The position numbers were made by a program, and so were the translations under genes. 64,000 nucleotides of DNA from Voacanga thouarsii (lineage: Eukaryota > Streptophyta > Magnoliopsida > Gentianales > Apocynaceae). The stretch covers positions 992,001 through 1,056,000 of the forward strand of contig JANUWF010001273.1 of the NCBI GenBank assembly GCA_026120185.1, read 5' to 3'. Below, piece after piece: positions 22,251 through 33,960 of this stretch; positions within the stretch are counted from its first letter, which is position 1, and each line of letters begins with the position of its first letter. Below the pieces are notes generated by a model. It was not told the origin of the DNA, searched no databases, and was given only the letters and a program-made list of their open reading frames with translations.

Positions 22251-23520
22251 AAGTTCATCTCCCAAATATAGTTTTAATCTACTTCAATTCACCTTAATGA
22301 TCCCTTGCGTTAGGTGAGAAACCATAATAACTCCGAATTAACAAATTTGATGTATCTCATACGGCCCCGACCTTCGAGATCTAACTCACTTGGGAAAAGT
22401 CAAAACCTAGAATTAAAGACTAACACTTTATCTTCTTTTTGAAACTCATGGGGAGAATGAATATGCTTATCATGCCACCATTTCATCTTATTTTTGTAAA
22501 TCCTTGAATTATGGTAGGCATCGTTGCACCACTCATCCAACTCATTCACTTGAAGCATTCTTCCTTTTCCTGCAAGATGAAGGTTAAAATTGACAAGTTT
22601 GATTGCCCAATGAGCTCTATGTTCAACTTCTACCGGTAGATGATATGATTTCCTATACACTAAGCGATAGGGGGTTGTAGCAATGGGAGTTTTAAAAGCA
22701 GTCCTATAAGCCAAAAGAGTATCATCTAGCTTCAAACTCCAATCCTTTCGTGTATGATTGACCACTTTTTCCAAGATTCTTTTTAATTCTCTATTGACCA
22801 CCTCAACTTGGCCACTAGTTTGCGGATGATAGGGAGTACCAACCCACTGAGTAACCCCTAAATGTTTGAGAACTTTAGCTAGTTAGGTATTACAAAAGTG
22901 GGTTCCCTATCACTAATGAGCACCTTAGGTACACCAAATCAGGTGATTTTTTTTTTTAAATATTTTACAACAACCTGTGCATCATTAGTAGGTATGGCTT
23001 GCGCCTTAACCCACTTTGATGTATACTCAACCGCCACCAAGATGTATTTGTTACTCAAAGAACTAGGAAACGAAACCATGAAATCAATCCCCCAACAATA
23101 AAAAATTTCACAAGCTTAAAAATTTTGTAATGGCATCTCATTAGATTTAGAGATGTTACCTGTATGTTGACACCTATTACAACTTTGAATGAAACTATGA
23201 GCATCCTTGAAGAGTGTAGGCCAATAAAAATCGGACTCAAGTACTTTTCTTGCAGTGTTGTTAGCTTTGTAGTGGCCTCCCGCAGGTATTTTACGACAAT
23301 GTTTCAAGATATTGATGCTTTCCACAAAATCTACACACCTTTGAATGATTTGATCCGCACAACACCGGAACAAGTATGGATCTTCCCAAAAGTAATGCTT
23401 TACCTCGAAGAGGAATTTCTTCTTTTGTTGGGCATTGAAGTCATTCGGAAGAATTCCTACAACCAAGGAATTAGCAAAATTTGCATACTAAGATAGTTGA
23501 GAAATCTTACCATCAAAAAG
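22251..23520 (-). pseudogene. Athila-C integrase, broken
   Basis: Reading leftward: HYFWEDPYLFRCCADQIIQ, then the H2C2 zinc finger (GHYKANNTARKVLE...SCNRCQ), all in the open frame 23116-23466. Next come the catalytic core ([11 protein letters not shown], then YTSKWVKA) and an Asp block (LISDREPTF). The C-terminal part at 22400-22801 holds TRKDWSLKLDDTLLAYRTAF, TTPYRLVYRKSYHLPVE, HRAHWAIKLVNFNL and the KVLVFNSR motif. Several stops and at least one frameshift separate these. Stops follow near 22395. It would catalyse insertion of cDNA. Confidence 0.88.
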
Positions 23521-23910
23521 TAAAAGTTGTTCATTCAGGAAGATGTTATTGATGTCTCCCATGGCCAATTACTTAAGGTTGGGATACTCCAAGCTAGACA
23601 AATGATCCGTAGCCAAATTTTCTGCTCCCTTTTTGTCCCTAATCTTCAAGTCAAATTCCTACAACAATAAAACCCATCTTATTAATATTTGTTTGGAATC
23701 ATGCTTGTTTAGTAGATACTTAAGAGTAGAATGATCCGTATACACAATAACTTTGGTCAAAACAAGATAAGAATGAAACTTATCAAAAGCAAATACTATT
23801 GCAAGCAACTTTTTCTCCGTTGTGGTGTAGTTCTCTTGTGTCGTCGTAAGAGTTTTGCTTGTATAGTAAATTTGCTGAAAGTGCTTATTCCTCCTTGGTC
23901 CAAGCACTGC
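23521..23910 (-). pseudogene. Athila-C RNase H domain, broken
   Basis: The open frame 23659-23907 contains [39 protein letters not shown], and [18 protein letters not shown], the standard gypsy RNase H blocks (Glu in EKKLLA, Asp in YTDHS). The first catalytic Asp region lies in a decayed frame just upstream. Downstream of a stop the tether to integrase is seen (FDLKIRDKKGAENLATDHLS). Non-functional. Confidence 0.87.
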
Positions 23911-24885
23911 ACCTACTCCTGAAAAAACTTACATGCTTAAGAAAGCTTTGAATTGCCTTCATGGAAGTCGGAGGAGGGAGTTTCTCAATTGTCTCAATTT
24001 TGGCCCTATCAACCTTATTACCTTTCCTTGAAATCTTATGTCCTAATACTATGCCATCTTGCACCATGAAGTGGCAATTTTTCCAATTAAGCATGAGGTT
24101 GGTCTCTTCATACTATTGAAGGACATTTTCTAAATTGGTCAAACACAAATCAAAATAATAATAAAAAAAAAAATCATCCATAAATACCTCAATGATATCT
24201 CCCACAAGCTCTTCAAAAATCGCCATCATATATCGTTGGAATGTTCCAAGGCCATTACAAAGACCGGAAGGCATACGTCGATATGTAAAAGTATCAAAAT
24301 GGCATGTAAATGTAGTCTTCTCTTGATTCTCCGGTGCTATGGGAATTTGAAAGTATTCGCAAAAACAGTTTAAGAAGTAATAAAACTCATGTCTGGCTAA
24401 CCTTTGTAATATTTGGTTAATGAAAATGAGAGAAAAATGATCTTTCCTAGTTGCCTCATTCAATTTCCTATAGTCAATGCACACCCTCCAACCGGTTACC
24501 AATCTCATTGGGATTAACTCATTTTTTCCATTACGGCTCACAATCATTCTTCCCTTTTTTGGTACCACTTGTGTTGGACTAACCCAAATACTATCAGAAA
24601 TAAGGTGAATGATGTTGGAAGCTAAGAGTTTAATTACCCCACTGTTTACCACATCACTCATGTTTGGGGTCAACCTACGTTGGGGTTGCACTACGGGTTT
24701 GGCCCCTTCTTCCAATAAGATTTTATTAGTACAAAATGAAGGGCTAATTCCCTTAATACTGTAATTTTCCATGCAATCACTCCCTTATATTTTCCCAATA
24801 GACTTACCAATTCGGTCTTTGAATAATAGGTATCGTTTTTAGTAATGATTACGAGCAGTTTTTCACATTTTTGCCAAAAATGCAT
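23885..24885 (-). pseudogene. Athila-C reverse transcriptase, broken
   Basis: The main open frame 24113-24772 (219 aa) holds VQPQRRLTPNMSDVV, WVSPTQVVPKKG, VTGWRVCIDYRKLNEATRKD, a weakly kept IPIAPENQEKTTFTC, YRRMPSGLCNG and the catalytic block EVFMDDFFFYYY, with the MDD Asp pair intact. After a stop the thumb follows at 23885-24094 (FMVQDGIVLGHKISRKG, RAKIETIEKLPPPTS). The upstream linker to the protease is at 24691-24885. The order and motifs are those of the Athila lineage. Confidence 0.9.
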
Positions 24886-25632
24886 ATTCTAAGTGCTCGA
24901 GGAGGTTTTTCAAATCCAATTTTGGTGGTTCCTCAATGGATGATTTCATCCTTCCCAAACTGCCTTTTTCTATTTCCTCAAATTTCTCCAACCTATGGCC
25001 CTCAATTGAGTCCTCCAAATATGCAATAGATTGTTCCATATAAGCTTGGATAAATAATTCCTACACAAAGTGAAAGATAGGTTCATCAAGAAAATCAACC
25101 CTTAAACAAGAATCACTACAAGAACTAGGGTGTTACATGCTTTTGTGGATTTTTATAATGACTTCCTTGTCCCTAACCCTAAGTGTTAGTATTCCTCCAT
25201 GAACATCAATTAAAGCTTTAGCAGTTGCTAAAAATGGTCAACCTAGGATTAAAGGCACTTTAAAATCTTCATCTATGTTAAGAATTACAAAATCCATAGG
25301 GAATATAAATTTATCCACTTTAACCAATACATCTTCAATAATTCCTCTAGGATATTTAATCAATTGATACACAAGTTGAATACTCATTCTAGTAGGTGTA
25401 GGTTCACCTAGGCCTAGCATTTTGAAAGTATTGTATGGTAACAGAGTAAAACAAGAACCTAGGTTGGCTAAAGCATTGCAAAATGTAAGAGTACCAAAAA
25501 GACAAGGAATAGAAAAACTCCCTGGATCATTTTCTTTTCGTGGCATCGTCCGTTGGTCCTATAAAATTGCTGAACCCTCTTTATTTAAAACTATAGTAGA
25601 TAATTCCTCCAATCTAACTACTATAGTGGATA
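24886..25632 (-). pseudogene. Athila-C protease, truncated
   Basis: The open frame 25238-25546 includes NDPGSFSIPCLFG, then ALANLGSCFTLLPYNTFK, where the active site is normally LCDLGASINLMP; the catalytic Asp is replaced by Asn. GLGEPTPTRM, IKYPRGIIEDVLVKVDKF and VPLILG follow, all typical of Athila proteases. Upstream, STIVLNKEGSAIL is in frame after a stop. The element is cut at about 25632, so gag, primer site and 5' LTR are absent, and the sequence passes straight into a piece of Copia-B LTR. Confidence 0.85.
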
Positions 25633-25779
25633 ATTCCTTAAGAGCTGCTTAGCAACCTTATTTGCATGTCCTGAAAGAAACAGTGTCAAACATGTCCTAT
25701 CACATCTAGATCACAAAAGTTAGTCCTCGTCAATGTTTGTCATAAGTCAAAACACAGAAGAATGCCCTTAGGGCTAATA
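25633..25779 (-). repeat. Copia-B LTR fragment (first ~147 bp of the LTR)
   Basis: On the minus strand it starts TATTAGCCCTAAGGGCATTC at 25779 and matches 16516-16659 closely. Likely the remnant of the 5' LTR of Copia-B, with the rest of that LTR, the Copia-B pol and the 5' part of Athila-C deleted. The junction at about 25632 shares a short ATTCCTTAAG-like string with the LTR, suggesting microhomology. Confidence 0.7.
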
Positions 25780-26480
25780 GAACAAACTAGGCACTAACCT
25801 TTTATTTTCTACAACTTGCCATCCTTAAATGGATAGACAAATAGAAGTGATCAATCGGATACTAACATAACTTTTGAGGACAATACTAAAAAGAGCTTAA
25901 AGAATTGGGAAGAGTATTTGCCACACACTAAGTTTGCATATAATAGAGCCATTCATTCTACTACTTTTAATTCTCTATTTGAAATTGTTTATGGTTTTTA
26001 CCCTCTAACTCCTTTGGATTTGGTTCCTTTGCCCATAGGTGAGAGGTTAAGCCTCGATGGAGAAGGAAGGCAGAATTAATGAAGACTCTCCATGAAAAGG
26101 TGAAGGCTACCATCAAGGAGAGAAATGAAGAGATCGCATTCAAGAGCAATCAAGGAAGGAAAAAGGTGTCATTCGAGCTCGAAGATTAGGTATATGTTCA
26201 CTTCACAAGGAAAGGTTTCCAACTTATAGCAAAACCAAGCTAGACCCAAGAGGAGATGGTCCCTTCTAAGTCATTGCCAAAGTTCGAAATAATACCTACA
26301 AGATTAACTTACTCGGCGAGTACAAAGTAAGTGCAACTTTTAAGGTTAGTGACTTATCTCATTTTGATGTAGGTGATGATTCACAAAAGAATTAAATTCA
26401 AGAAAGGGGAGAAGATGGGAATCAAGTTCTCCATGAAGACCAATCACAAGAAGGGCTAGCGACCACGTAAGGACTCGTGA
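25780..26480 (+). pseudogene. Gypsy-1 integrase C-terminal part, broken
   Basis: Plus-strand frame: [20 protein letters not shown], then [20 protein letters not shown] and [15 protein letters not shown] Lys/Glu helix comes next (KVKATIKERNEEIAFKSNQG), then a decayed DPRGDGPF*VIAKVRNNTYK and ATFKVSDLSHFDVGD. These are the end of the catalytic core and the C-terminal SH3-like (GPY/F) domain of a plant gypsy integrase. The strand and decay state agree with Gypsy-1, so this is read as its continuation, with RNase H and the first half of integrase lost. No chromodomain is seen. Confidence 0.78.
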
Positions 26481-27345
26481 TGAGATTGTACGCCAAGAGA
26501 ATTCAAGGAAGCCTTCAAGCCTTTATGAAGCTAATTTTGAGGTTGGAGAAATTTTGGAAGGAGATTGAAGGTGGCCAAGAGTTCAATAAATAATCAAGCT
26601 AGTGCAAGAAGTGGAAGAAAAAGATAAAGAACGTACAACATCCGTCAAGGAAGAACATCGGAGAATCAATGCTTGCCCTAGCCACTGAACTAGTGCCCAC
26701 CATGGTCTAGAATTTGAGATTTAATTCCCAGAAATGAGTCGGTGCTGGCTCATGTGTCTGAACTGGCACCAGCTATTGTCGAGACAGTATGCACAGCTCT
26801 GTGATTTTTCATTACTTGACTGATTTTCTTCTATATTTTAAGCTTTCTAATTATCTTTTAAGCCAAAAAAATTATATTATGGCTTCTCTAAACTTATACT
26901 AGGGCTTAGGTAGTATAAATACATCTTTATGTGATTTGACAAGACATTCAAGATATATTATTCAAACTATGAAGAGAAGCTTAAGAGGTTTGTTCTTCGT
27001 GTTTATCTTTTGTTTAAGACCAAACTAAGGGATTACTCCACCCTTTATTAAGTCTCTAAAATCTTAGGATAATCTGATTTAGTTTTCTTTATTTGGGTCT
27101 TAGAAGCTTTGCTCTTCTTTGGTTCTATTTTAAATTCCAATTGGGTGCCGATAGTGTTCTACTTTTTTATTCTTAAACCCCTTTACTATTTCAAGGGCAT
27201 TCAGTGAATCTATAGTAGATCTTACTACTAATCTTTTACGTCTTTAAAGTTTTCATCTTTGAGGGTTCGTTAGGTTGTTGGAAGATAGTTCCTTCTTCCC
27301 TTTACTTACTTAAAATTCTCTATTTTGGGTTCTTTTGTAAGTGCA
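26481..27345 (+). repeat. Gypsy-1 3' end and probable 3' LTR (partial)
   Basis: Noncoding sequence after integrase. It contains a TATA box (TAGTATAAATACA, 26911-26923), followed by a C/T-poor leader-like stretch as found in U3/R of gypsy LTRs. The LTR boundaries cannot be fixed because no second copy is in the window. To its right the sequence changes abruptly to Tat-F integrase. Confidence 0.5.
26914..26920 (+). promoter_or_regulatory. TATA box in Gypsy-1 LTR
   Basis: TATAAAT in an AT-rich LTR context, after a GGGCTTAGG motif. Predicted only. Confidence 0.45.
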
Positions 27346-29219
27346 GAAGCTAAAAGCTTATTAGCTACCATTTTCCTCAACAAAAAACACCCCCAAAATT
27401 ATATCAAAGCCCCATTCATCAAATGATCATGAAGCAACTATCGAGTGCAATAGCTCAGGAGGTTAATGTATATCATTTGTATTGAATTAACATGCTTGAC
27501 ACTTTCGAGCATAATCTAAGCAATCTTTTATCATAATCGGCTAATTGTATCCCATCCTCTTGATGTGGAAATGATGTTTTGTACCAAATTGATAGGCTCC
27601 ATATATGCTAAAGAAGGCTTTCTCTATTGCTTGTATAGTTTCTTCTTGACCTAAACATATCAAGAAAACACTTTCAAAAAAGCGTCGAAAAAAATCTATC
27701 ATTGTAGCAAAAGAAGCGAGGTGCATACCGATGAATATCAGTTTATCTTTGTGGATCATCAAGAAGCTTTCCATTTTTTAGATAATCTACAAAATGTTGT
27801 CTCCAATCTTTTTCATCAATCTTATAGATGAACACAGAATGGATTTCATGTACTTCATCATCTTCATCTTAAAAAATAAGAGGTATGACCCATGTTTGGC
27901 ATATAGGAATGTCAGTATCTAGATCATGTAGCCATAAATCAGAGACTAGTTTTGCTAACATGTCAACTTATTTATTTCCCCTTATTAAGTCATGCTCGAT
28001 TGTTACATCACCCAAATACCCCATAAGTCATTTTGCATAATTATAATACGGGATCAACTTAAGTTTCTTAAAATCATATTTTGCGAGTAATTGATTAATA
28101 ATAAATTGAGAATCTCCATATGCTTTAAGAACCAGTAGCTTTATATCAACAGCTAACTCTAACCCACATATAAGGGTTTAGTACTCAGCCATATTATAAG
28201 AGCATCTTTTTGTTAAGGTGAAAGAGTATGACAATACATCTACCTCAAATGTAATGAATACCACACCAGCTCCAGGGCCGCGCTATAAAAGTACATCTTC
28301 CATAGTAGAAGAATCTTAATGACAAGAACATCTTCATCTGGCAAGTTCATCACTTAGTTCCCACTCTGCATGAATAATGTGGTCAATCAAGAATACGCTA
28401 GCACTTGCCCTTTGAAAGCCTTTTGTAGAACAAATAAAATTTCAAATTATTGAAGTTGAAGGTACCACCTTGCTAAATGATAATATAGCATATGCATTGT
28501 CATAACATACCTAATTAGATTAGCCTTGGAAATAAGACATATAGTATACACTTGAAAATAATGTTTTAATTTTTGGATTGTAAATATCAAATCTAGACAA
28601 AGATTTTTAATTGGTAAATACTTCAATTCATTTGGTGTCATCATCTTTTTTAAGTAATCTAGAGCATTCTCTTTGATATTCTTATTTTCTTGAGCAAGTA
28701 ATACCCCCATTGAGCATTCTTTCGTAGCAATGTATAACATCAATGGCTTATCAAGAATGGTTACAACAAACACAATAGGCTTTAGCAAATAACATTTGAT
28801 GCATTTGAAAGCATTTTGATATGCTTATTCACATTCAAATATTACACCTTTTTGCATTAGGCGACTATATAGTTGACATAGCTTGACAAGATTTAAGATG
28901 AACCTTCATTGCAAACTTTTTAGTTCATGTATATTTCTTAGATCAAGCATCTTCAAAATCACATCGATCTTTGATTGGTGTATTTCAATATATCGGTAAT
29001 AGACTATAAAACCTAAGAACATTCCAAAGGTGACGCTAAAGGCACATTTAAGAAGATTCATCTTCAATTGCTATTTTCAGAGTTGCTCAGTCCTTCTCAA
29101 ATCTTGAAGATGATTACCTCGTTTACTTAACTTGACCACTTGATAATACATGTAATATTCCACAATCTTGAGCAACATATCTTTATGTAGTATTCTTTGA
29201 TATGTGGCTCCAGCACTCT
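27346..29219 (-). pseudogene. Tat-F integrase, two RNase H domains and RT thumb (left piece)
   Basis: Reading leftward from 29219: SAGATYQRILHKDMLLKIVE (RT after the MPFGLK motif), the RT connection (AFSVTFGMFLGFIV) and a first RNase H at 28447-28788 (YIATKECSMGVLLAQENKN, LKHYFQVYTICLISKANL). A second RNase H-like domain follows at about 27990-28330 (FEVDVLSYSFTLTKRCSYN, ELAVDIKLLVLKAYGDSQFI). The integrase zinc-finger part is at 27541-27774, with HFHIKRMGYN, running to ASWSFDEWGFDIILG near 27400. Two RNase H domains in tandem are the mark of the Tat/Ogre lineage. Stops are frequent. The left end is truncated at Gypsy-1. Confidence 0.82.
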
Positions 29220-30644
29220 TGATACGTTAGATTTGGTTGTACGAAAATCATATAATTTTAAGTCCATCCCTAGCTACGTTTTAATTAAAATATTAATTTC
29301 TAAATTACATATGTGAACAAGTATACCCATTGGAAGTATAGTATAGGGAATTAATGAGTATCGATCCACAAGGAACAACTGCTATTATTTATTTTTCATT
29401 CATTGTTTAACCAACTAATAAAGTGATAAGAGAATAAAAAGAAAAATAAAGAAAAATATATACAACTCAAGGATGAAAGAATATGCAATTTAGACAAACA
29501 TTCTTTCAGACATGATCATGGATTACATAGTAATTATCACAATCAATTATTACCTTGGCATCATTAGGGAATTCAAATAGACCCACTTCATAAATAATCC
29601 ATGAAATCACTATCCTTTATCTAAATCAGTAAACATATTCTGTCTGAATCAATTTACCAAAAAAATGCATTAAAATCAATCCTTATATAAAATCCCTATA
29701 TTGTAAGTGATTTAGAACATGAAATTAGTTAATAATTGTATATTCTAGCAATCATCAACTAATATTTTATTACCTAAGTTCTTGAAAATTAACCCATTTT
29801 TTTTTTTAAAGAAAGATAAGAGATAACAAATATGAAATTAATTAAATTGAAACCATTGTCAACCTCTTTTGTAAGCACGTCAACAACAAGAATAAGTCAA
29901 TCAATCCGTAATTAAAACAAGAAATCAAATACCAAGCATAATAATCAATTAACTAAAAAGACTAAATTAACTAAAAAATCATAAATCCAAAAATAATATC
30001 AAATTACAATAACAACTTTGATCATATCATTGTTCTAGAAAAAGAAAACAAAGATAAAAAAAGAATTTATAGACAAGTACCATTCTTCTTCCATGAAAAC
30101 CTTTTTGAATAATGCCCCTTGAGTGATGAATACCTTCTTCAATGATTGATTTGTAGTTTTGATCCTTGGATTCATATGTTTCTCTTGTGTTTTCCTTACT
30201 TAAATAGGCTCCCAAGATACCAAAAATTATTCCCCAAGAGTTCTAGGCCGTGTAAAAGTTCAAAAATACCTAAACTTTTGGGAAATTCTCAAATCTAGGC
30301 ACAAAAAAGAAAAATTCACCACCTCTGGAAGTCTAGAGCCAGCGTCGGCCTACTCGCTCAAGGTTGGCGCCAGCCATGTGCTGGTGCAGCCCGACGATGC
30401 CCTATTTTTTTTTTCTCCCCTACTTTTAGTCTTGGGCTGGTGCCTACTATATTGTCCACTACCTCTATCTGGCATCGGTTTTTTTTTTCCTTTTTCTTAT
30501 TTTATTCTGCAAAAAATTACCAAAATATCTTTCCAATGGTAAAGTATCGAATACGAAGGAATATGCGTAGTTATTACATCAAATGTCTCATAAAAAAAAC
30601 CTCAAATATCTAGGAAATGAATGATAATTTTGGCCCCTATCACA
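29220..30644 (-). repeat. Athila-D 3' LTR
   Basis: Plus-strand ends TGATACG...CTATCACA, 1425 bp. It matches 35617-37020 along its length, including the AACTCAAGGAT and GAGTATCGAT blocks near one end and AATGATAATTTTGG near the other. Adjacent purine tract on the minus strand: AAGTGTAGGGGAA (30645-30657). Confidence 0.88.
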
Positions 30645-30924
30645 TTCCCCTACACTTGAATCTTTGCTTGTACTCAAGCAAAGTACTAATGACAAGGAAA
30701 AACAAGCCAACACAAGTTTAACTTTAAAAAATTTTGACTATAACAAAGCTACAATTCTCTTTCAAACTTTAGACGCGATCTTGCTAATCTTTCAATCCTT
30801 TGAAAACATTTGCACATTGAAGCATTAGATCAAATATATCAAGGCCATTGAAGTCAAGTTAAGCAAGTTTATACTTTAGTCTAAGGAAATTATTTCAGCC
30901 CTCAATTAAAAATATAGAAAATAT
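30645..30924 (-). other. Athila-D polypurine tract and 3' region, proximal part
   Basis: On the minus strand the tract AAGTGTAGGGGAA abuts the 3' LTR. The rest aligns with the same regions of Athila-C (20805-21080) and Athila-E (62198-62480), for example the CTTTCAAACTTTAGA block. Confidence 0.65.
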
Positions 30925-32210
30925 TGAAAAACATTAGAAGGGGGGTAAATAAAGTTTTTGGCATATTTAAAATGCTTTTCAAAAATCTATTTTGAGATAC
31001 TCCTTTGTATTTCAGATCGGAGTGATTGCTACTGATACAGCAAAAAGCTTTTGGAATATCTTAAAGACCAACTGCAATCAGAATGAGATAAGACACACGA
31101 TGTGCAATTTATACAAGAGTGAAGATGGGTTGGTGAGAGATAGAAATATTTTTTTTCTTTTTTTTTTGAGTGATTTAAAAACTTTTAAGCAATGAAGTTT
31201 TTAGCTTGTTGAAAATAAATGTAGAGAGAGTGAACACGAGATTTATAGTTTTTCAATCTACCAAGATCTATATCCACTACCTTAAGCTCACACTTAGGGA
31301 TTTTTCAACCATATTTCATTAAACTCATCCAACTCAATGGTATCTATCTACAGCAATTATATAAGAGGATCACCACACTTGGTTTTACAAAAACCTCTCA
31401 ATCAATCAACAAATCAAGGTTCACCCCAAATGAGTTTTACACCACAACCTTGATACACAAAGAAGATTATAGAAATAAACCAGAGATAGCTCACTTTTTT
31501 GAGCAAATATACAAATCAATGAGCACAAACAACCTTTACCTTTTTGAAGCAATTTGATTTCACTTTGAAGCACTATGAAAATGGAGATTTTTGTATTCTA
31601 GAGAGTAAAAGTGTTTCTTAGAAAGATAGGACAAAAATCTACTTCAAAATCGAGTTTTCAAACGTTTTATAATAGCAAAAAGTAGAGCTCTAATGGCTAG
31701 TTTCACATTGTTAGATTTTTCAAAATATTGGACTCAAGTATTGGATGAGGGTGCGTCCAAAAGGTTAGTCCAAAATAGCTCTTTTTTAGGTAGAATCGAT
31801 TAGATACTATTCACAGGGTTTTGGACGAGGCTTTTGGATGACTCTCAATCCAAAATTCTGAATACTTAAGACTTTGAAATCTTTTTTTTTTTTTTTTGTG
31901 CTTTAAGGTAGAAATAAATTGAATCATAAGGCAAAGAAGACATAGGAATTTACAAAGAAAATACCTTAACAACGATTCCTAGTCTAAGGTTCTTCCATAA
32001 TGACTTCTTGGTATGAAATCTCTTAAGCTTGGACTTTTACTTGATCACCCATTTTTAGATTCCATTGCTCAAGGGTTGCTTAGCACTCTTATTAGCATGC
32101 CCTGAAAGAATTGAGGTCAAACATGTCCTATCACATGTAGATCACATAAGTTAATCATCATCAAGGTTTTTCATAAATTAAAACACAGGAGAATGCCCTT
32201 AGAACTACCA
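30925..32210 (-). mobile_element. SIRE-like solo LTR inserted in Athila-D
   Basis: Minus-strand start TGGTAGTTCTAAGGGCATTC at 32210 and end ...TTTTTCA at 30925; TG...CA ends. Perfect 5-bp duplication AATAT at 30920-30924 and 32211-32215. It is 1286 bp and matches the Copia-B LTR at 15364-16659 through its length. No internal region remains. The 67-aa frame at 30992-31195 is not a gene. Confidence 0.88.
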
Positions 32211-33279
32211 AATATAAATCATACAAGTTAAGTTATTTGACCACTTCTAGCATTTTAATCTCAAAAATTGCACAACTCAAGTAATGATCTAAGAAAGACA
32301 CTCCACTCTTTTTTTTAATGACACAGGGAATTAATAGCTTCAAGTGAATGGATTTCTCTTCGTGCACTGTATTGGCCCCCATATAGTCATTATTGTTTTT
32401 CTTTTTCATCATTGTTTTAAAACATTTTCTTTCTTTGCCTTCAGGATAGCCTCAATAGAGTGTACCGGAGAATACTTCTACTTCTCTCCACATTAACCAC
32501 ATTTTCAACAAAATGTCTTCAATAAAATTTAAAAATGAGACCATATTTTTTCAACTCAATTCTTTTTTAGCTCACATAAGAATGGAATTTTTTACTCATT
32601 GTTTTTCTAACTTCCTCACATTCCTTATTCATTACTCAAAGTCAAGCAAATTTTAAATCTATAATACAAGAATTAGTTAACAACTTTTCCTATATTCATC
32701 ACATCATCCACATTCAAACTACATGAGTAAAATAACAATCAAATACCAATTTATATCTAAGATTAAATTAAATTCTCAAGACTTAACATATGTAATCCAA
32801 TAGACCCATTCATTGATAATAAAAAAGCCAACCAATTGAATGATAAAAATCATATCCCAAGTAAGAAGGATAATTACAACCTCATTATAAATTAAAGTAA
32901 TTACGAGAAATGTAAAATTTAGCCCAAAACTAGAATTTATAGAATATATTACCAATTCTAAACTATTCCCCATGGTTAAACTGGGCATTCTCCTAAATGG
33001 CCAAAAATATAATAAAGAAAGCAAAGCCAATGGACCAAAATAAATAGATGGGAAGACGATAAGAAAAGAAAATACTTCTCGAGCTTAGTAGTATTCTTAA
33101 GAGAAATGAATCCATCACAAAGGGCATTGTTGAATGCACCTAAAAACTAAAAAAAAATAACACAAAGCATAAAGTGAGAAAAGGAAAATAAACTAAAAAA
33201 ACAAACTAAGAAGTAGCCGAAGAAACGTTATGAAAATATAAAGAGAAAAGATGACTATAAAGGTAAAAATTAAGCAATA
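32211..33279 (-). other. Athila-D 3' region, distal part, with upstream purine-like tract
   Basis: Continues the Athila 3' region after the solo LTR and aligns with 21120-21990 of Athila-C. A decayed second purine tract on the minus strand (ACCATGGGGAATAG near 32965-32978) is followed by the conserved ATTCTCCTAAATGGC-type block, seen as TGTCCTCAATGG in Athila-C and Athila-E. No gene seen; the 84-aa minus frame 32776-33030 is AT-rich chance. Confidence 0.5.
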
Positions 33280-33960
33280 GAGGAACAATCAATCATTATC
33301 ATCCTCCGCATCGTCGCCATCCTCATCATCATTATCATCTGTATGGCCATAATCATCTCAGTGTGGTCCAGGGAACTGCTGCATCCATTGAGCCCATTAC
33401 TGCTCCTGAGCATCTTGCCTCCTATTAAGTATAGTCATAGAATCCTAAAGCTGAAGAAGGATCTCCATCTGTATCTCTATACCTAGTCTCAACTGCTCTA
33501 ACTGACCCCCGCCTTAGTCTAAAAATCAGTCCTCGATTGAGATTGTGAACTACTAGCTTAAGCTCTAGGTGGCGGGGCAGGCTGCTCCTCCTCCACAAGT
33601 GAAAACTCAACTTGGCCTTTGTGCTTCACATAATAGGGTCTCATCTATCGCCTCACTTCAGCCTTATATTGATAACCACAACTACTTAAGGTTTGATCAG
33701 TGACTAGATCTCTCTCAGTGGGGGTCTCAGTAAGTTCCCCCTCAAGACTAATGCTAAAAATCTCTAGAAATTTCATGATCACAGGGAGGAAGACAAAGGC
33801 TTTAGAGGAAAGGTGAGAATGGACCATATCCCTTATAGATTGGATGATCAAAGGAGTAAGAGGCATAGGTTGGGTGTGAAAAATTAAAAGAAAGCACTCA
33901 AAAATTAAAGAGATGTCCAAAATTAGGAAAAAGCTAAAAAAGTGAAAATTCATCTCTTTC
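33280..33960 (-). pseudogene. Athila-D downstream ORF remnant (env-like position)
   Basis: The minus-strand open frame 33645-33953 reads LTPLIIQSIRDMVHSHLSSK, then EGELTETPTERDLV. After a stop the frame continues MRPYYVKHKGQVEFSLVEEE, a Pro/Ser-rich stretch, and an Asp-rich end (DDNDDEDGDDAEDDND near 33300). Athila elements carry an ORF of unknown or env-like role after pol, and this has the right place and the same style of acidic tail. Identity is inferred from position only. Several stops occur. Confidence 0.4.

Noticed and set aside
23164..23496. 110-aa plus-strand ORF
   Set aside because: Antisense of the Athila-C integrase zinc-finger domain.
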